Shown: positions 26,583 to 34,644, numbered from the stretch's first letter. The stretch: 64,000 nt of DNA from Streptomyces caeruleatus (GCF_001514235.1 NZ_KQ948924.1:1061832-1125831), one strand, 5' to 3'. A program made the numbers and translations. The notes: generated from the sequence alone by a model not told the origin.

Positions 26583-26724
26583 CGGCCCGCTTCCCCCCTC
26601 ATCCCCTTGTCCCCCTCAATCCCCTGAACCCCGGGTCAACCAAGAGTTGACCGAGGCAGAAGCCTAAGCGGAATTCGGGTGCGGAAGGTCCCGGCCATCT
26701 GCCAGGCGGAGCTGTTCGCCGACC

Positions 26725-28116
26725 TCAGGGAGTCGCAGGGGTCCGGGGCGGCGTCCCGGTGATCTCCTCTCCCGCCTCCATCGGGTGGGTCACGTCATGG
26801 GCGTCCCGGCCGCCCCTGCCGAGGTGGTTGAAGACCAGGTTGAGCACGACCGCCGCCACACAGCCCGTCGAGATGCCGGAGTCGAGGACGATCCGCGCCG
26901 TCTCCGGGAAGGCGTGGTAGAACTCCGGCGCCGTGATCGGGACGATGCCTACGGCGAGCGAGACGGCGACGATCAGGACGTTGTTGTCCTTGTCGAGGCC
27001 GGCCCGGACGAGGGTCTGTATGCCGCTCGCGGCGACCGAGCCGAAGAGGACGACGCCCGCGCCGCCGAGCACCGGGCGGGGCACGACCGCGATGAGCGAG
27101 GCCGCCATCGGGCACAGGCCCATCAGCACCAGGAAGCCACCGCCGACGGCGACGACGTACCGGCTGCGGATCTTCGTCATCGCGACCAGGCCGATGTTCT
27201 GCGCGAAGGCGCTGCACATGAAGCCGTTGAACAGCGGGCTGATCGCCGAGCCGAGGGTGTCGGCGCGCAGGCCGGCCGCGATGGTCCTCTCGTCGGCCGG
27301 GCGGTCGACGATCTCACCCAGTGCCAGCATGTCGGCCGTCGACTCGGTCATCGACACCACCATCACCACGCACAGCGAGACGATCGCGGCGAGCTGGAAC
27401 TGCGGGGCGCCGAAGTGGAACGGGGTCGGGAAGCCGATGACGTCCGCGTCCGCGACCGGGCCGAAGTCCGTGACACCGAACGGGATCGCGATCAGCGTCC
27501 CCACGACCAGGCCGAGGAGTACGGCGATCTGCTTGACGAAGCCGGTGGTGAAGCGGCGCAGGAGCAGCACGATCAGCAGGGTTCCGCCCGCCAGGCCCAG
27601 GTTGGTCGCCGAACCGTAGTCGTCCGAGGCGGGGTTGGGGCCTTGCGCCCAGCCGAAGGCGACCGGGAGGAGGGAGATACCGATCAGCGTGATGACCGTA
27701 CCGGTGACCACGGGTGGGAAGAAGCGGACCGCCTTGCTGAAGAAGGGGGCGGCGAGGAAGCCGAGGAGGCCGGCGACGATGACCGCGCCGAAGATGATCG
27801 GCAGGGCGTCGGACTTGTCCTCGGTGGAGGCGACGATCGCGGTCATGGGGGCGACGCCGGCGAAGGTGACACCGTTGACGAACGGCAGCCGGGCGCCGAT
27901 CTTCCAGATGCCGAGGGTCTGCAGGAAGGTGGCGAGGCCGGCGGTGAAGAGGCAGGCGCCGGTGAGGAAGGTCAGGTCGGTGGCGCTCAGGCCGATGGCG
28001 GCGCCGACGATCAGGGGTGGGGCGACGACTCCCGCATACATGGCGGCCACGTGCTGCAGGCCCGTGGTGGCCATTTTGAGTGCGGGGAGTTTCTCGTCAA
28101 CGGGGTGGGCGGTCAC
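26725..28116 (-). CDS. NCS2-family xanthine/urate permease
   Basis: A 463-aa nucleobase:cation symporter-2 protein with about 12-14 membrane helices. The signature LATFLQTLGIWKIGARLPFVNGVTFAG (about 60-87) and the MTESTADMLALGEIVDRP motif (about 255-272, helix 8-9 region) match xanthine/uric acid permeases rather than uracil permeases. It imports purines for the downstream catabolic genes. The GTG at 28116 has GGAGGAAC 6 nt upstream. It lies downstream of 8-oxoguanine deaminase in the same direction, but a hairpin (28296-28323) separates them. Confidence 0.93.
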   Translation of the reverse strand: MTAHPVDEKLPALKMATTGLQHVAAMYAGVVAPPLIVGAAIGLSATDLTFLTGACLFTAGLATFLQTLGIWKIGARLPFVNGVTFAGVAPMTAIVASTEDKSDALPIIFGAVIVAGLLGFLAAPFFSKAVRFFPPVVTGTVITLIGISLLPVAFGWAQGPNPASDDYGSATNLGLAGGTLLIVLLLRRFTTGFVKQIAVLLGLVVGTLIAIPFGVTDFGPVADADVIGFPTPFHFGAPQFQLAAIVSLCVVMVVSMTESTADMLALGEIVDRPADERTIAAGLRADTLGSAISPLFNGFMCSAFAQNIGLVAMTKIRSRYVVAVGGGFLVLMGLCPMAASLIAVVPRPVLGGAGVVLFGSVAASGIQTLVRAGLDKDNNVLIVAVSLAVGIVPITAPEFYHAFPETARIVLDSGISTGCVAAVVLNLVFNHLGRGGRDAHDVTHPMEAGEEITGTPPRTPATP

Positions 28117-28295
28117 GGCGGTTCCTCCGGGTCAGCTAACACGTCGGCTCGGACGTGGGTTTCTTGGAGGTGGTGCGCGGTCGTGCGGGACCGGGGACGG
28201 GCCCGTTCCGGGGGAAACGGTGACCGTTCCGGGGCGCACGCGTTCACGCGCGCCCCGGAGACGGCCGCCATGGACCCCGCTCGGGTCCACGGCTA

Positions 28296-28323
28296 CCGGT
28301 CGGGAGCCGTCCCTCCCGACCGG
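28296..28323 (-). terminator. Hairpin after the 8-oxoguanine deaminase gene
   Basis: Arms CCGGTCGGGAG and CTCCCGACCGG (11 bp, perfect) with a 6-nt loop lie 17 bp past the deaminase stop, before the permease gene. Confidence 0.75.
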
Positions 28324-28339
28324 AGTTCTTCTGAGACCG

Positions 28340-29719
28340 TCAGGCCTGCGCGGCGATCCTCGCCAGGCGCTGGGCCTCTTCCCGCGTCGAGCGGGCGATG
28401 GCGTCCTCGTCGACCGTGCGGAGCCGTCCCTGCTCCACGATCTGACGGCCGTTGACGAACGACGCCGTGACCGGGGCGGCCGCGCCGAAGACCAGGGCGG
28501 TCACCGGGTCGGCGATGGAGGCGTGGGCGAGGGTGTCCATCTTCCACAGCACGAGGTCGGCGAGCTTGCCCGGCTCCAGCGAGCCGATCTCGGCGGACCG
28601 GCCGAGGACCTGGGCGCCGCCGTACGTCCCGAGCCGCAGCGCCTGCCGGGCGTTCAGGGCGGCCTCGCGGTGGGCGCCGAGGCGGTTGATGAGCAGGGCG
28701 TTGCGCAGTTCGGTGTGCAGTTCGCCGGACTCGTTGGAGGCGGTGCCGTCGACGCCGAGGCCGACCGGGACGCCGGCCGCCAGCATGTCGGGGACACGGG
28801 CGATACCGGCCGCGAGGCGGGCGTTGGAGGACGGGCAGTGGGCGACGCCGGTCTTCGTGCGGGCGAAGGCGGCGATGTCGGAGTCGTTCATGTGGACGCA
28901 GTGCGCCATCCACACGTCCTCGCCGAGCCAGCCGGTGGACTCGAAGTAGTCGGTGGGGCCCATGCCGAACAGCTCGTGGCAGAACTTCTCCTCCTCCACG
29001 GTCTCCGAGCCGTGGGTGTGCATGCGCACGCCGAGGCGGCGGGCCAGCTCGGCGCCCTGCTTCAGGAGTTCGGTGGAGATGGAGAAGGGCGAGCAGGGGG
29101 CGACGGCGACCTGGGTCATGGCGTCGAAGGAGGCGTCGTGGTGCTGCTTGACGGTCTCCTCGGTCCCGGCGAGCGCGCCTTCGAGGGTCTCGACGGCGAA
29201 GTCCGGCGGCAGCCCGCCGTCCTTCTCGCTGCGGTCCATGGAACCGCGGGCGAGGGTGAAGCGGACGCCCATGTCACGGGCGGCGCCGATGATGGCGCCG
29301 GAGAGGTCGCCGGAGCCCTGCGGGTAGACGTAGTGGTGGTCCATGGCGGTGGTCACGCCGCCGCGGGCCATCATCGCCAGCGAGCCCTGCGCGGCCGAGC
29401 GCACCATCTGCTCGTCGATGCGCGCCCAGGTCGGGTAGAGGGCGACGAGCCAGTTGAAGAGGTTGTGGTCGGTGGCCAGACCCCGGGTGATCCACTGGTA
29501 GAAGTGGTGGTGGGTGTTGACCAGGCCGGGGGTGACCAGGTGCCCGGTGGCGTCGATACGGCGTACGACGTTCTCCAGGCCCTCGGGGGCCTTGCCCGCG
29601 CCGAGGGACTCGATGCGGTTGCCGGCGATGACGACGTACCCCGTCGCGTACTCGGTGTCCTGCGCGTCGACGGTGGCGATCGAACAGTTCTCGATGACGA
29701 TACGCTGGGCTGCTGCCAT
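28340..29719 (-). CDS. 8-oxoguanine deaminase (amidohydrolase)
   Basis: A 459-aa metal-dependent amidohydrolase. Metal ligands are in LVNTHHHFYQW (about 65-75), HTHGSETVEEE (His, about 235) and WMAHCVHMND (about 268), with GLGVDGTASNES holding the catalytic Asp. These match the subgroup that deaminates 8-oxoguanine to urate; chlorohydrolases, TrzN-like and guanine deaminases are relatives. Placement directly after uricase makes 8-oxoguanine the best substrate, since the product is urate. The ATG at 29719 is chosen because the protein then begins like family members; the frame is open further upstream. Confidence 0.85.
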   Translation of the reverse strand: MAAAQRIVIENCSIATVDAQDTEYATGYVVIAGNRIESLGAGKAPEGLENVVRRIDATGHLVTPGLVNTHHHFYQWITRGLATDHNLFNWLVALYPTWARIDEQMVRSAAQGSLAMMARGGVTTAMDHHYVYPQGSGDLSGAIIGAARDMGVRFTLARGSMDRSEKDGGLPPDFAVETLEGALAGTEETVKQHHDASFDAMTQVAVAPCSPFSISTELLKQGAELARRLGVRMHTHGSETVEEEKFCHELFGMGPTDYFESTGWLGEDVWMAHCVHMNDSDIAAFARTKTGVAHCPSSNARLAAGIARVPDMLAAGVPVGLGVDGTASNESGELHTELRNALLINRLGAHREAALNARQALRLGTYGGAQVLGRSAEIGSLEPGKLADLVLWKMDTLAHASIADPVTALVFGAAAPVTASFVNGRQIVEQGRLRTVDEDAIARSTREEAQRLARIAAQA

Positions 29720-29791
29720 GGTTCGCCCCTTTTTCACGGGAGTTGTGCTGATCGGAGAGGGCACGGCAGGACCCCGGGAGTTTTGAGTGCC

Positions 29792-29836
29792 GTGACCGGG
29801 GAGCCGGGTCCGCGGGGAGGCGGGTTCCCCGGTCAC
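29792..29836 (-). terminator. Hairpin after the uricase gene
   Basis: Arms GTGACCGGGGA and TCCCCGGTCAC (11 bp, perfect) enclose a GC-rich 23-nt loop. It lies just after the uricase stop, so the uricase operon probably ends here. Confidence 0.7.
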
Positions 29837-29856
29837 GGGTGCCGAAAGGGGATGGA

Positions 29857-30780
29857 TCAGAGGTTGGTGAGGTCCATCGGGATCTTCGCCTCGCAGCCGT
29901 CCCGCAGGATGGTGGCCTCGATCAGGCCGTAGGGGCGGTCGGCGGCGAAGTACACCTCGTTGTCGTTCTTCAGCCCGAAGGGCTCCAGGTCGACGAGGAA
30001 GTGGTGCTTGTTCGGCAGCGAGAAGCGGACCTCGTCGATCTCGCTGCGGTTGTTGATGATCCGCGAACCCATCTGGTACAGGGTCTGCTGGAGGGAGAGC
30101 GAGTAGGTCTCGGCGAAGGCCTGGAGCATGTGCTTCCTGGTCTGCTCGTAGGACTTCTCCCAGTTGGGCATCCGCTGCTCGTCGTCGGTCCAGTTGAACC
30201 GCCAGCGGCCGGAGACCTGGGTCGCCAGGATGCGGTCGTACGCCTCCTTGAGCGTCGTGTACTTGTCCTTGACGTAACCCCAGAACTCGGAGTTCGTCGA
30301 GTTCATCACGACCAGGTCCTTGAGGCCCGAGACGACCTCCCACTTCTCACCGTCGTAGGTGATCTGCGTGACCCTGGTCTCCTGGCCCTTGCGGACGAAG
30401 GAGTGCTTGACCTCGTCGGCGCCGATGAACTGCGAGTTGGCGTCGGAGGCGTCGATCCGCTCCCAGGCGTACTCCTCGATCCGGATCCGGGCCTGGTGGA
30501 TCGGCTCCTGCGAGGTGACGAAGTGACGGGCGAGGTGGATGCCGAACTGCTCGGCGGACTCGATGCCGTACTCCTTGGCGAACGCGTACACCGTGTTCTT
30601 GGTGGTGTCGGTCGGCAGGACGTTGGCGTTCGAGCCGGAGTAGTGGACCTCGTCCATGTCGCCGGAGAGGGCGACGGAGACGTTCAGGTCCTTGATGTGA
30701 TGGGTGGCGCCGTCCCGCGTGATCTTTACGACTCGGTTCTCGGCCTTGCCGTACTGGTTCTGTCCCAGGATCGTGGGCAT
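29857..30780 (-). CDS. Urate oxidase (uricase)
   Basis: A cofactor-free urate oxidase of 307 aa that converts urate, O2 and water to 5-hydroxyisourate and H2O2. Visible motifs are QNQYGKAENRVVKI (catalytic Lys12), VLPTDTTKNTVYAFAKEYGI (catalytic Thr57) and SLPNKHHFLVDLEPFGL with the conserved His and Asn-rich active-site loop. The length matches the family. It is third in the operon uraD-uraH-uricase, 5 bp after the hydrolase stop. H2O2 made here may explain the catalase gene in the same region. Confidence 0.97.
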   Translation of the reverse strand: MPTILGQNQYGKAENRVVKITRDGATHHIKDLNVSVALSGDMDEVHYSGSNANVLPTDTTKNTVYAFAKEYGIESAEQFGIHLARHFVTSQEPIHQARIRIEEYAWERIDASDANSQFIGADEVKHSFVRKGQETRVTQITYDGEKWEVVSGLKDLVVMNSTNSEFWGYVKDKYTTLKEAYDRILATQVSGRWRFNWTDDEQRMPNWEKSYEQTRKHMLQAFAETYSLSLQQTLYQMGSRIINNRSEIDEVRFSLPNKHHFLVDLEPFGLKNDNEVYFAADRPYGLIEATILRDGCEAKIPMDLTNL

Positions 30781-30785
30781 GTCTG

Positions 30786-31178
30786 CTAGCTCCCTCGGTA
30801 AACGGAGTAGCCGAACGGGTTGAGCAGCAGCGGTACGTGGTAATGCTCCCCAGGCTGCACGGCGAAGGTGATCGCCACCTCGGGGAAGAACACGGCACCG
30901 CTGTCCCGATTCGCGGGGGCGTCCTGCTGCGCATCGGCTTGCTTCTTCTCGAAATACGGCTCGACGGCGAAGTCGAGCCGTACGTGTGTGGTCCCCTCCG
31001 GCAGCGCCGGGAGGTCCTTGCACCGCCCGTCCGCGTCGGTCGCGGAGCCGCCGAGCGTCTGCCAGCCGGCGTCCCGGCCCGTGCGGGCGGAGAGCTGGAC
31101 GGCGACGGCCTCGGCGGGGCGGCCGACGCTGGTGTCCAGGATGTGGGTGGACACGGAGGCGGTGGTGGCGGTGCTCAT
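30786..31178 (-). CDS. uraH: 5-hydroxyisourate hydrolase (transthyretin-like)
   Basis: A 130-aa transthyretin-related protein that hydrolyses 5-hydroxyisourate to OHCU. The N-terminal STHILDTSVGRPA (His11 area) and the C-terminal signature FGYSVYRGS, whose Tyr-Arg-Gly-Ser ending is diagnostic, are both present. It carries an insertion around residues 75-90 (EKKQADAQQDAPANRDSG) compared with the shortest family members. It lies 4 bp after the OHCU decarboxylase stop and 5 bp before uricase. Confidence 0.96.
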   Translation of the reverse strand: MSTATTASVSTHILDTSVGRPAEAVAVQLSARTGRDAGWQTLGGSATDADGRCKDLPALPEGTTHVRLDFAVEPYFEKKQADAQQDAPANRDSGAVFFPEVAITFAVQPGEHYHVPLLLNPFGYSVYRGS

Positions 31179-31182
31179 GGGG

Positions 31183-31695
31183 TCAGGCTTCCTCTTCGAC
31201 GATGCGGGCGAGCCGGATACGGTTGATCTTGCCCAGCTCGGTGCGGACGATCTCCCGCTCCTGCTCCGGCGAGTTGCCGATCCGTTCCTTGACCGCGTCG
31301 CGCATCTGCTCGCCGGTCCGGCCGGTGGCGCAGATCAGGAAGACATGGCCGAACCGGTCCTGGTAGGCCAGGTTGAGTTCGAGCATCTCCGCCTTGAGCT
31401 CCTCGGAGGCGCCGGCCATGCCGCGCTGCTCCCGGGCCGAGGTCGGGTCGCCCGGCTTGGGGCGGCCGATCGGCGGGTGCCCGGCCATCGCCTCCTGGAG
31501 GTCCTCGGCGGTCAGCTCGGCCGTGGCGGCGTCACTGGCCTCGTAGAGGTCGTCGGCGGTGGCGTAGGGGCGGGCGGCGAGCAGCCGCTTCGCCCATGCC
31601 GTGGAGGCGCACGCCTCGTGGAGCGCGGCGAACGCCGCGTGCTCCTCCAGGGCGTTGAACCGGGTCAGGCCCGGGGGCGTGGAATTCGACGTCAC
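31183..31695 (-). CDS. uraD: OHCU decarboxylase
   Basis: Decarboxylates 2-oxo-4-hydroxy-4-carboxy-5-ureidoimidazoline to (S)-allantoin. The 170-aa protein starts with FNALEEHAAFAALHEACAS and has the catalytic GHPPIGRP motif (His about residue 73), then LNLAYQDRFGHVFLICATGRT, which is highly conserved in the family. It is first gene of the leftward operon uraD-uraH-uricase. Its promoter region contains the B-box at 31771-31787 overlapping a TTGACG -35 element. Confidence 0.95.
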   Translation of the reverse strand: MTSNSTPPGLTRFNALEEHAAFAALHEACASTAWAKRLLAARPYATADDLYEASDAATAELTAEDLQEAMAGHPPIGRPKPGDPTSAREQRGMAGASEELKAEMLELNLAYQDRFGHVFLICATGRTGEQMRDAVKERIGNSPEQEREIVRTELGKINRIRLARIVEEEA

Positions 31696-31744
31696 GGGAG
31701 CCTCCGTGGCCGCGCAGGGCCTTCGTACTGAACGGGCGTGCCGA

Positions 31745-31787
31745 TAGCTAACGCCCTACGACGACGAGACGTCAACACTTTGTTGAA
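31745..31787 (-). promoter_or_regulatory. uraD operon promoter with B-box on the -35
   Basis: GTCAACACTTTGTTGAA at 31771-31787 fits the B-box pattern (KTCAAC-N5-GTTGAM). Read leftward its inner half supplies a -35 TTGACG (31770-31775), with TTAGCT 18 bp further on (31746-31751) as a possible -10. A protein bound here would directly block RNA polymerase. Confidence 0.6.
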
Positions 31788-31829
31788 AATTCGCGGCGAC
31801 GAAACCGGGCGGGCCCCCCGCCGACCACC

Positions 31830-32198
31830 TCAGGCGTTCTTGTCCCGGTTCAGGTAGTTGTAGACGGTGAAGCGGCTCACCCCGAGCGCGCTCGCCACGG
31901 TCTCCACGCCGTGCCGCACGGAGAAGGCGCCCCGCGCCTCCAGTATCCGTACGACCTCCTGCTTGGCCTTGCGGTCCAGGTCGGCCAGCGGCCGGCCCTT
32001 CCTGCGCTCCATGGCGGCCAGGATGTGGTCCAGGGAGTCGGCGAGCTGGGGCAGCCGTACGGCGACGACGTCGGCACCCTGCCAGGAGAGCACGACGTCC
32101 TCGGGGCCGGCCTCGTCCGGCGGGAGTATCTCGCCACCCATGGCGTCGACCAGCGGCTTCACGGCCGCGATGAAGGGCTCGCCCCCGGCGCCGGTCAC
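31830..32198 (-). CDS. Small HTH regulator with YheO-like (HTH_22) DNA-binding domain
   Basis: A 122-aa protein. The C-terminal half (KAKQEVVRILEARGAFSVRHGVETVASALGVSRFTVYNYLNRD) is a classical YheO/DauR-type HTH. The N-terminal half is shorter than the PAS-like sensor of full-length YheO proteins and instead has a compact domain with AVKPLVDAMGGEILPPDE. Its position between the uricase operon and the preceding small gene makes it a candidate local regulator, possibly of the B-box. The GTG start overlaps the upstream stop (GTGA), so the two are translationally coupled. Confidence 0.75.
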   Translation of the reverse strand: MTGAGGEPFIAAVKPLVDAMGGEILPPDEAGPEDVVLSWQGADVVAVRLPQLADSLDHILAAMERRKGRPLADLDRKAKQEVVRILEARGAFSVRHGVETVASALGVSRFTVYNYLNRDKNA

Positions 32199-32446
32199 CG
32201 GTCGCCCTCCCCGACCACGTTGAGCTGGAGGGAGATCCGGGTGGCACCGGCCTCCAGGCTCCTGCGCAGCAGGGCGTCCACGGCGGTGAGCACGGCGTCG
32301 GCACCGCCCTCCGCCGTGTTGCCGAACGGACCGACGTCCACCGCGTCCAGCGCGGCCGCCTCGATGACCTCGCGGGCCGCCAACGCGTGCGCGGGCGCCT
32401 CGTCGAGATCGAAGGGCTCGGTCGTGAACTCCACTCTCAATCGCAC
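32195..32446 (-). CDS. Small thiamine-binding-like (MTH1187/DUF77) domain protein
   Basis: An 83-aa protein with the small alpha/beta fold pattern MRLRVEFTTEPFDLDE, then VGPFGNTAEGGADAVLTAVDALLRRSLEAGATRISLQLNVV. The GNTAEGGADAVLTAV and GATRISL blocks resemble MTH1187/YkoF-type domains, which bind thiamine or a related ligand. Coupled by a 4-base overlap to the HTH gene, it could be a ligand-sensing partner that replaces the missing YheO sensor domain. That is inference; the family match is tentative. Confidence 0.6.
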   Translation of the reverse strand: MRLRVEFTTEPFDLDEAPAHALAAREVIEAAALDAVDVGPFGNTAEGGADAVLTAVDALLRRSLEAGATRISLQLNVVGEGDR

Positions 32447-32488
32447 GCGGTCAACCTAACGCGCGGCGCCGCCTTCCGCCGAGCCCTC

Positions 32489-32553
32489 TTGACAAGCTGG
32501 GACACACAACGGCAATCTTCCAATAAGCAGAAACTAACTTCCGCAATACGGAA
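32489..32553 (+). promoter_or_regulatory. hyi promoter and tandem A-boxes
   Basis: A -35 TTGACA (32489-32494) and a weak -10 CAATCT (32513-32518) precede a degenerate A-box TTCCAATAAGCAGAA (32518-32532). The perfect A-box TTCCGCAATACGGAA (32539-32553) is exactly 21 bp away. Both sites lie in the transcribed leader, 29 bp before the ATG, consistent with repression. The same gap also has to hold the leftward promoter of the small DUF77/HTH operon. Confidence 0.68.
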
Positions 32554-32581
32554 ACTTGACACGGAAGGGAGCGCCGGCGAT

Positions 32582-33439
32582 ATGCCAGTCTTTGAATCGG
32601 ACACAGCCGCAGAGCAGCGCTTCAACGTCAACCTGTCGATCCTCTTCACGGAACTCCCGCTCCTGGAGCGTCCCGCGGCCGCCGCCGCGGCCGGCTTCAC
32701 CGCGGTCGAGCTGTGGTGGCCCTGGGTCGACTCCCCCACCCCCGAGCAGTCCGAGCTCGACGCCCTGAAGAAGGCCATCGAGGACGCGGGCGTCCAGCTC
32801 ACGGGGCTGAACTTCTACGCCGGTCAGCTGCCCGGCCCCGACCGCGGCGCCCTGTCGGTCCCGGGCGAGGAGTCGGAGAAGTTCCGCGCCAACATCGACG
32901 TGGTGGCGGACTTCGCGGCCTCCCTGGGCTGCAAGGCGCTCAACGCCCTGTACGGCAACCGCGTCGAGGGCGTGGACCCGGCCGAGCAGGACGCGCTCGC
33001 GCTGGAGAACCTGGTCCTCGCGGCCCGGGCGGCCGACCGCATCGGCGCGATCCTGCTGATCGAGACGCTGAACAAGCCGGAGTCGCCGCTGTACCCGCTG
33101 GTCAGCGCCCCGGCCGGCGTCGGCGTCGTCGACAAGGTCAACGAGGCGACGGGGCTGGGCAACGCGAAGTTCCTCATGGACCTGTACCACCTGTCCATGA
33201 ACGGCGAGGACCTGCCGGCGGTGATCGAGCAGTACGCCGCGAAGACCGGCCATGTGCAGATCGCCGACAACCCGGGGCGCGGCGCGCCCGGCACGGGGGC
33301 GCTGCCGCTTGAGGAGCTGTTGGGCCGGTTGCAGAAGGCCGGTTACGAGGGCTGGGTCGGGCTTGAGTACAAGCCGGGTGACCGTCCGAGTGCGGAGGCG
33401 TTCGGCTGGCTGCCGGTGGAGCACCGCGCCGGCCGCTGA
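32582..33439 (+). CDS. hyi: Hydroxypyruvate isomerase
   Basis: A 285-aa TIM-barrel sugar-phosphate-isomerase-type enzyme of the Hyi family, which interconverts hydroxypyruvate and tartronate semialdehyde. Recognisable blocks are RFNVNLSILFTELPLLERPAAA, TAVELWWPW (Glu), LIETLNKPESPLYPL (Glu, metal ligand), FLMDLYHLSMNGEDL and TGHVQIADNPGRGAPGTG. The ATG at 32582 has GAAGGGAG upstream. It lies in the rightward run hyi-glxR-catalase and is controlled by A-boxes. It acts with Gcl and the reductase in the glycerate branch of glyoxylate use. Confidence 0.93.
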   Translation: MPVFESDTAAEQRFNVNLSILFTELPLLERPAAAAAAGFTAVELWWPWVDSPTPEQSELDALKKAIEDAGVQLTGLNFYAGQLPGPDRGALSVPGEESEKFRANIDVVADFAASLGCKALNALYGNRVEGVDPAEQDALALENLVLAARAADRIGAILLIETLNKPESPLYPLVSAPAGVGVVDKVNEATGLGNAKFLMDLYHLSMNGEDLPAVIEQYAAKTGHVQIADNPGRGAPGTGALPLEELLGRLQKAGYEGWVGLEYKPGDRPSAEAFGWLPVEHRAGR

Positions 33440-33490
33440 CGGCGCCGGCCCTGAGGGGCTGCCCCCAGACCCCCGCTTCGGCCCCGAAAG

Positions 33491-33520
33491 GGCCTCGTCC
33501 TCAAACGCCGGACGGGCTGA
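33491..33520. repeat. Dispersed Streptomyces intergenic repeat, copy 2 (inverted)
   Basis: The reverse complement of the repeat at 7678-7706 (core TCCTCAAACGCCGGACGGGC) lies between hyi and the reductase gene. Confidence 0.7.
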
Positions 33521-33582
33521 ATTTCGCTGACCGGCATCTATTCGTTTGCGCACCACAGCAGTTCAGAGAGGTACCCCCAATC

Positions 33583-34473
33583 ATGAGCAACCTCCCCAAG
33601 ATCGCCTGGATAGGCCTCGGCATCATGGGCTCCCCCATGTCCGAGAACCTGATCAAGGCGGGCTACCAGGTCACCGGCTTCACGCTGGAGCAGGACAAGC
33701 TGGACCGCCTGGCCGCCGCAGGCGGTGCGGTGGCCGCCTCGATCGCCGAGGCCGTGAAGGACGCCGATGTCGTCATCACGATGGTGCCGGCCTCCCCGCA
33801 GGTCGAGGCCATCTCCTACGGCCCCGACGGGATCCTGGAGAACGCGAAGTCCGGCGCGCTGCTGATCGACATGTCCTCGATCACCCCGCAGACCTCGGTC
33901 GACCTGGCGAAGGCCGCCAAGGCCAAGGGGATCCGCGTGCTGGACGCCCCGGTGTCCGGCGGCGAGGCGGGGGCCATCGAGGCCGTGCTGTCGATCATGG
34001 TCGGTGGCGAGCAGGCCGACTTCGACACCGCGAAGCCGATCCTCGAAGCCCTCGGCAAGACGATCGTGCTGTGCGGGCCGCCCGGCTCGGGTCAGACCGT
34101 GAAGGCGGCCAACCAGCTGATCGTCGCCGTGAACATCCAGGCGTGCGCCGAGGCCGTGGTCTTCCTGGAGAAGTCCGGCGTGGACCTGACGGCCGCGCTG
34201 GACGTCCTGGGCGGCGGCCTGGCCGGCTCGACCGTGCTGACGCGGAAGAAGGACAACTTCCTGAACCGCGACTTCAAGCCCGGTTTCCGCATCGACCTGC
34301 ACCACAAGGACATGGGCATCGTCACCGACGCCGCCCGCAACGTCGGCGCCGCCCTGCCCGTCGGCGCCGTCGTCGCCCAGCTGGTCGCGTCCCTGCGTGC
34401 GCAGGGCGACGGCGGCCTGGACCACTCGGCCCTGCTGCGGGCCGTGGAGCGCCTCTCCGGCGCCCAGGTCTGA
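33583..34473 (+). CDS. glxR: 2-hydroxy-3-oxopropionate (tartronate semialdehyde) reductase
   Basis: A 296-aa beta-hydroxyacid dehydrogenase that reduces tartronate semialdehyde to glycerate with NAD(P)H. The Rossmann start IAWIGLGIMGSPMSENLIKAGY is at about residues 7-28, the substrate-binding DAPVSGGEAGA at about 124-134 and the catalytic-Lys helix KAANQLIVAVN at about 174-184. It follows hyi by 143 bp, including a dispersed repeat, and ends before a strong hairpin. It completes the Gcl-to-glycerate route; glycerate kinase is not in the window. Confidence 0.95.
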   Translation: MSNLPKIAWIGLGIMGSPMSENLIKAGYQVTGFTLEQDKLDRLAAAGGAVAASIAEAVKDADVVITMVPASPQVEAISYGPDGILENAKSGALLIDMSSITPQTSVDLAKAAKAKGIRVLDAPVSGGEAGAIEAVLSIMVGGEQADFDTAKPILEALGKTIVLCGPPGSGQTVKAANQLIVAVNIQACAEAVVFLEKSGVDLTAALDVLGGGLAGSTVLTRKKDNFLNRDFKPGFRIDLHHKDMGIVTDAARNVGAALPVGAVVAQLVASLRAQGDGGLDHSALLRAVERLSGAQV

Positions 34474-34497
34474 CCAGGTCCGACCGCACCCCGAGAC

Positions 34498-34559
34498 TTC
34501 CGGGCGGCGCCCCCGCTGACATCTGTCCTGTCGCGCCCAGGCGGGGGCGTCGCCCGGAA
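34498..34559 (+). terminator. Long hairpin after the reductase gene
   Basis: Arms TTCCGGGCGGCGCCCCCGC (34498-34516) and GCGGGGGCGTCGCCCGGAA (34541-34559) pair over 19 bp with one mismatch. This probably isolates catalase transcription from hyi-glxR. Confidence 0.8.
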
Positions 34560-34577
34560 TCAACCGCTGCAAACAAC

Positions 34578-34644
34578 TTCAACAAACTGTTGACGTTCAG
34601 ATTCTCCCACTTCTAGGCTCCATCAAGCGGAAAGAGTTTTCCGC
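34578..34644 (+). promoter_or_regulatory. Catalase promoter with B-box and downstream inverted repeat
   Basis: A B-box TTCAACAAACTGTTGAC (34578-34594) overlaps a -35 TTGACG (34590-34595), with TAGGCT (34614-34619) as -10 after 18 bp. A perfect inverted repeat GCGGAAAGAGTTTTCCGC (34627-34644) follows in the leader. The shared B-box links catalase to the uricase operon, which makes H2O2. Confidence 0.65.
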
